This document shows, one piece after another, positions 42,192-45,765 of a stretch of DNA of 45,765 nt. How positions within the stretch are numbered: the first letter of the stretch is position 1; each line of letters opens with the position of its first letter. Source of the stretch: Aldersonia kunmingensis (GTDB lineage: Bacteria > Actinomycetota > Actinomycetes > Mycobacteriales > Mycobacteriaceae); assembly GCF_001646865.1 (NCBI RefSeq), contig NZ_LRRB01000103.1, forward strand, positions 1-45,765. The letters run 5' to 3'. The translations under genes and the position numbers were made by a program. Under the pieces are notes generated by a model, which searched no databases, was not told the origin of the DNA, and saw only the letters and a list, made by a program, of their open reading frames with translations.

Positions 42192-42210
42192 GCCACGGAC
42201 GTTCCGTGGC
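42192..42210 (-). promoter_or_regulatory. hairpin in the rpsF leader
   Basis: Stem GCCACGGA (42192-42199) / TCCGTGGC (42203-42210), 3-base loop, 31 bases upstream of the start. rpsF leaders of many bacteria bind an S6:S18 complex for feedback control; this hairpin is a candidate but the conserved motif bases cannot be verified by eye. Rest of 42211-42446: promoters of the divergent units expected, none placed with confidence. Confidence 0.45.
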
Positions 42211-42446
42211 AGGAGGGTCGTTGCGTCAGCAACCTTTGCAGGGTACACGACGTGCCCCTGACCAGCGAAATCGCCGCCACCGCTCGCCGTGCTCACAACG
42301 TTTCGCCGCAGCGGGTAACGGAGTTCTAACGTTGGGCCGATCTCCCGCCGGTGTGGGGTCGGCGCTTCTAGTGTCTCATTCGCGGCACCGCTCGCGGTGG
42401 CGCGACCTTGCTGGTGCCGCGTCATCGCCGATCGACGGGAGTCGTT

Positions 42447-45110
42447 GTGGCCGAGTCGACCATCCTCACCAAGCTATCGCTCCTCGCGCCGGTATCCGGC
42501 GTGCTCGTACCTATCGAGACAGTCCCGGATCCGGTGTTCGCCGGAAAGATGGTCGGGGAGGGCGTCTCGATCGACCCGTTCGAAGGGGTGCTGGTCGCGC
42601 CTTGCAGCGGGCAGGTCATCAACATCCACCCCTCCGCCCACGCGCTGAGTATCCGCACACCCGAGGGGCTTGAGGTGCTCACGCACATCGGCCTCGACAC
42701 GGTCCAGATGCGCGGCGAGGGGTTCGAGGTTCTCGTCGCCAATGGTGACGATGTCACGGCGGGTCAGCACCTGATCACATTCGACCTCGATCTGGTGGCG
42801 ACCCAGGCCAAGAGCCTGCTGACGCAGGTCGTAATCGCGAACTCCGATGTGCTCGCCTCGTTCGAGCCGGCCACCGGAGTCGTGTCGGCCGGGGAAGATG
42901 TCGTCGCCGTCGCCACGCTCGGCGCTGCCGCCGACACAACGGCGGGCGCAGGGGAGGCTGGACGGAAAGTCACCTCCCGCGCGGTTGTCGTCCCCAATCC
43001 CCAAGGCCTGCACGCCCGCCCAGCCGCCGTGTTGTCGAAGACAGCCGGCGAATACGACAGCCACATCTGGATCGCACGCGGCGACGACAAGGCCAATGCG
43101 AAGAGCGTCATGGCGATCATGGGCCTCGAAGTGGGCTACGGCGACACCGTCCGGATCGTCGCCAGCGGATCGGATGCCCAGGCCGCGGCGGACGAACTCA
43201 TCGATCAACTCGAGCAGGGTCTCGGCGAAGAGGGCGTCTCGGCACTGTCGCCCGAGGCCGCGGCGGCGCTCGCGTCCGCAGCGGCAGCCGAACCGGAACG
43301 GCAACCGGAACCGGAGCCCGAACCGGAGCGCCGGTCGGAGGATCCGAACCTGCTCATCGGGGTCTCCGCGTCACCCGGCATCGGCGTCGGCCGAATCATC
43401 CAGATCCGCCGCGAGGACATCGTCGTCGCCGAGTCCTCGAACGACCGCCACGGTGAGCAGCGCAAGCTGAACGACGCGATCGATCGCGCTCAGGTGCAGT
43501 TGAAGGCGCTGCGGGACCGCATGGCAGAAAAGGCCGACACCGAGCGCGCGGGGATCTTCGACGCGCACCGGGAGATCCTGCGCGACCCCGACCTGCTCGA
43601 CCTCGCGGTCAGCGGCATCGACAAGGGCAAGACCGCTGCCTTCGCGTGGCGCGGTGCATACGAAAAGTACGCCGAGCGTCTGGCGAAGCTCAAGAACGAG
43701 TTGCTGGCCGGGCGGGCGATCGACGTGCGCGACGTCGGCCAACGGGTGCTCGCGGAACTGACCGGCGCAGCGCGCGACGAGGACGTCATCCCCGAGGGCA
43801 GCATCCTGGTCGCCGAGGATCTCACGCCGTCGGACACCGCGGCGATGGATCCTGCCCGGGTCGCCGGATTCGCCACGACCGGAGGCGGCGCGTCCTCGCA
43901 TGTCGCGATCCTGGCCCGCTCGATGGACATCCCGGCCGTCGCCGGCATCGAACCGGCAGCACTACAGGTCGCGGACGGCATGCAGGTCGTGCTCGACGGC
44001 ACCCGCGGCACCCTGCGCCTGAACGTGACCGAGGACGAGGCCGACCAAGTCCGCGAGCGGCAACAGCGAATCGCCGCCCGGCGCGCCGAGGAACTCGCGC
44101 ACGCCGACGAACCTGCCACGACGATCGACGGGCACACCGTCGAGGTGGTCGCGAACATCGGCGGCCTCGACGACGCCCAACACGGACGGACGAAGGGCGC
44201 CGAAGGCGTGGGCCTGCTCCGGTCGGAGTTCATCTTCCTCGAGCGGCGCACCGCGCCCGACGAGGAGGAGCAGACCACGCTCTACACCGATATCGGCGCG
44301 GCGCTGCGGCCCGGCCAGCCGTTTGTGGTGCGCACGCTCGACGTTGGCGGCGACAAACCACTGTCCTATCTGCCGATCCCGCCCGAGGAGAACCCGTTCC
44401 TCGGCGAACGCGGCATCCGGGTGGGGCTGAGCCGACCCGACGTCCTCCGCACCCAGGTGCGCGCGATCCTCCGCGCCACAGCGTCGGGCGCCCGCGTGCA
44501 CATCATGTTCCCGATGATCGCCACCGTCGAGGAGTTCCGGCGCGCGAAGGCCGTCGTCGAAGCGGAGCGGACGGCGCTCGGCGTCGATCCGGTGCCGGTG
44601 GGCATCATGGTCGAGGTCCCATCCGCAGCGGTGATGGCGTCACAGTTCGCCGAGGAGGCCGACTTCTTTTCCGTCGGTACGAACGACCTCACCCAGTACA
44701 CACTCGCGATGGACCGCGGTCACCCCAAGCTCGCCCCGCAGTGCGACGGACTCAACCCCGCGGTGCTCGGGCTCATCCGGCTCGCTGTTGAGGGTGCGCA
44801 TGCGCACGGCAAGTGGGTCGGTATCTGCGGCGGGCTGGGATCGGACCCGCAAGCGGTGCCGATCCTGCTCGGCATCGGCGTGGACGAATTGTCGGTGAGT
44901 GTGCCCGCCATCCCGTCGGTCAAGGCCCAGATCCGCACACTGACACTCCCGCAATGCCGGGAGTTGGCGGACCGGGCTCTCGCGGCCCGATCGGCAGCCG
45001 AGGTGCGCGCACTCGTTCATCTCGACGACGGCTCGGAGACGGCCGGTGCCGAGGCCTCCAGCAAGGCAGAGCAATCCTCCACCGAAGCGCGAGAAGGGGA
45101 CGTGCGATGA
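42447..45110 (+). CDS. PTS multiphosphoryl transfer protein: EIIA(Glc)-HPr-Enzyme I fusion
   Basis: 887 residues from GTG 42447 (GGGAG 5 bases upstream). EIIA domain at about 1-150 with His65 (SAHALSI) and phospho-His80 (LTHIGLDTV), spaced as in E. coli EIIA-Glc (75/90). HPr at about 172-260 with phospho-His189 in [12 protein letters not shown] Glu/Pro-repeat linker (about 280-298). Enzyme I from about 302: phospho-His485 in [16 protein letters not shown] site with [11 protein letters not shown] and [12 protein letters not shown], Cys794 in ICGGLGSD. All phosphotransfer residues are intact, so this one chain can carry phosphate from PEP to a sugar permease. It overlaps the IIC gene by four bases (ATGA). 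Confidence 0.95.
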   Translation: MAESTILTKLSLLAPVSGVLVPIETVPDPVFAGKMVGEGVSIDPFEGVLVAPCSGQVINIHPSAHALSIRTPEGLEVLTHIGLDTVQMRGEGFEVLVANGDDVTAGQHLITFDLDLVATQAKSLLTQVVIANSDVLASFEPATGVVSAGEDVVAVATLGAAADTTAGAGEAGRKVTSRAVVVPNPQGLHARPAAVLSKTAGEYDSHIWIARGDDKANAKSVMAIMGLEVGYGDTVRIVASGSDAQAAADELIDQLEQGLGEEGVSALSPEAAAALASAAAAEPERQPEPEPEPERRSEDPNLLIGVSASPGIGVGRIIQIRREDIVVAESSNDRHGEQRKLNDAIDRAQVQLKALRDRMAEKADTERAGIFDAHREILRDPDLLDLAVSGIDKGKTAAFAWRGAYEKYAERLAKLKNELLAGRAIDVRDVGQRVLAELTGAARDEDVIPEGSILVAEDLTPSDTAAMDPARVAGFATTGGGASSHVAILARSMDIPAVAGIEPAALQVADGMQVVLDGTRGTLRLNVTEDEADQVRERQQRIAARRAEELAHADEPATTIDGHTVEVVANIGGLDDAQHGRTKGAEGVGLLRSEFIFLERRTAPDEEEQTTLYTDIGAALRPGQPFVVRTLDVGGDKPLSYLPIPPEENPFLGERGIRVGLSRPDVLRTQVRAILRATASGARVHIMFPMIATVEEFRRAKAVVEAERTALGVDPVPVGIMVEVPSAAVMASQFAEEADFFSVGTNDLTQYTLAMDRGHPKLAPQCDGLNPAVLGLIRLAVEGAHAHGKWVGICGGLGSDPQAVPILLGIGVDELSVSVPAIPSVKAQIRTLTLPQCRELADRALAARSAAEVRALVHLDDGSETAGAEASSKAEQSSTEAREGDVR

Positions 45111-45765
45111 GCACAGACTTGCTCTCCCAAGAGACGACATCCACGGAGCCGCAGGAGAGTCTCGGCAGCCGAATCTTCGGTGTTCTGCAGAAGCTGGGCA
45201 AGTCCCTCATGCTTCCGGTCTCGGTCCTTCCGGTCGCCGGCATCATGCTCGGCATCGGTGGGGCGTTCACCGGGGATTACAAGCAAGAGGCCCTCGATAT
45301 GGGCTACTGCACGGTCCCCGACCCAGCGAAGGTCGGCGAGGTCATCACATATGCCGGTGATGTGGTCGCCTGTCAGGCCTCCGACGCGGTCGGTGACCCG
45401 CTCGCCGCGGACATCGTGTGGGAGCCGTGGTACGTATTCCTCGAGGTTCTCAAGGGAGCAGGCGATCCGATCTTCGCCGCGCTGGGCCTGATCTTCGCGA
45501 TCGGCGTCGCGCTGGGCTTCACCAAGAACGACGGCGTCTCGGCTCTGGCGGCCACCGTGGGCTACTTCATCATGAACGCGACCATCGGCGTCGTCGCAAG
45601 CGCACGCGGCATCGACACCAAGGCGGTACTGGGTGTCGAGACCCTCGATACCGGGGTGTTCGGCGGCATCCTGATCGGCCTCATCGCCGGGTACATGTTC
45701 AATCGCTTCTATCGAATATCGCTGCCGCCCTATCTCGGATTCTTTGCGGGCAAACGGTTCGTACC
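45107..45765 (+). CDS. PTS glucose-family permease, EIIC domain (3' end cut off)
   Basis: The first 219 residues are visible and run to the window end. [60 protein letters not shown] and [13 protein letters not shown] match the glucose/maltose/GlcNAc EIIC class and are close to E. coli PtsG. An insert with two cysteines (about residues 68-90, GYCTVPDP) lies in an outer loop after the first helix. ATG 45107 is coupled to the EIIA-HPr-EI gene, whose EIIA(Glc) domain would feed it. Whether a EIIB domain follows is outside the window. Sugar (glucose or GlcNAc) not resolved. Confidence 0.9.
   Translation, partial: MSTDLLSQETTSTEPQESLGSRIFGVLQKLGKSLMLPVSVLPVAGIMLGIGGAFTGDYKQEALDMGYCTVPDPAKVGEVITYAGDVVACQASDAVGDPLAADIVWEPWYVFLEVLKGAGDPIFAALGLIFAIGVALGFTKNDGVSALAATVGYFIMNATIGVVASARGIDTKAVLGVETLDTGVFGGILIGLIAGYMFNRFYRISLPPYLGFFAGKRFV

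Noticed and set aside
1-45765. CRISPR arrays, tRNA or rRNA genes, insertion sequences, prophage
   Set aside because: No regularly spaced repeats, no cloverleaf seen in the gaps, no transposase, integrase or phage proteins among the frames.

Overview
The window is high-GC DNA with dense short-overlap operons and frequent GTG starts. It carries a mce lipid-importer operon, a mycofactocin-type SDR, three DUF2236 (MpaB-like) oxygenases, two P450s and an N-terminally extended GapB-type GAPDH. Together these point to a mycolic-acid actinobacterium of the Nocardia/Rhodococcus type. The genus is inferred; no rRNA gene is present to fix it.

Layout. (1) 1-5528: 3' part of a mce operon (mceB partial, mceC, mceD, lipoprotein mceE, mceF) and a Mce-associated membrane protein. 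(2) 5559-9146: three MpaB-family oxygenase genes with a convergent TetR gene between the first and second, closed by a strong intrinsic terminator. (3) 9215-14040, minus strand: a branched-chain-amino-acid-type (Liv) ABC importer made of a lipoprotein binding protein, a LivH-LivM-LivG triple fusion and LivF, with a near-consensus promoter. (4) 14374-22876: two paralogous amidohydrolases flank a minus-strand operon for a leaderless periplasmic-type binding protein, an SDR, a luciferase-like oxidoreductase and a DHDPR-fold dehydrogenase; a tandem double-TetR regulator follows the second amidohydrolase. (5) 23148-26890: an MGAT-like acyltransferase, an alpha/beta hydrolase, and an ECF42-type sigma factor with its DGPF/YCII partner. 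(6) 27021-32773: two P450 operons. One is a 45-aa membrane peptide, an AveC-like membrane protein and a P450. The other is a TetR, a P450 and a mycofactocin-coupled SDR. A divergent TetR lies between them. (7) 32876-37786: a stand-alone TrpF-like protein, an SDR, a TVP38-family and a DUF808 membrane protein, and GapB. (8) 38255-42160: core replication/translation block dnaB, rplI, rpsR, ssb, rpsF on the minus strand. (9) 42447 to the end: sugar PTS with a IIA-HPr-EI fusion followed by a IIC gene cut by the window end.

Working model (inference): regions 1-6 form a lipid or cyclic-terpenoid/sterol-like uptake and catabolism island. Mce and Liv systems would import substrate. P450s and MpaB-type oxygenases would oxygenate it. 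The mycofactocin SDR and other SDRs would oxidise alcohols. The luciferase-like enzyme, amidohydrolases and esterase would act on later ring or ester intermediates. At least four TetR-family proteins would control the units. Regions 8-9 are housekeeping chromosome.

The most unusual items are the leaderless binding protein heading an enzyme operon, the LivHMG fusion, the AveC-like/45-aa peptide/P450 unit, the orphan TrpF-like gene, the DnaA-box-like sites between dnaB and rplI, and a short duplicated fragment of the TVP38-family gene end in the gapB-dnaB gap.
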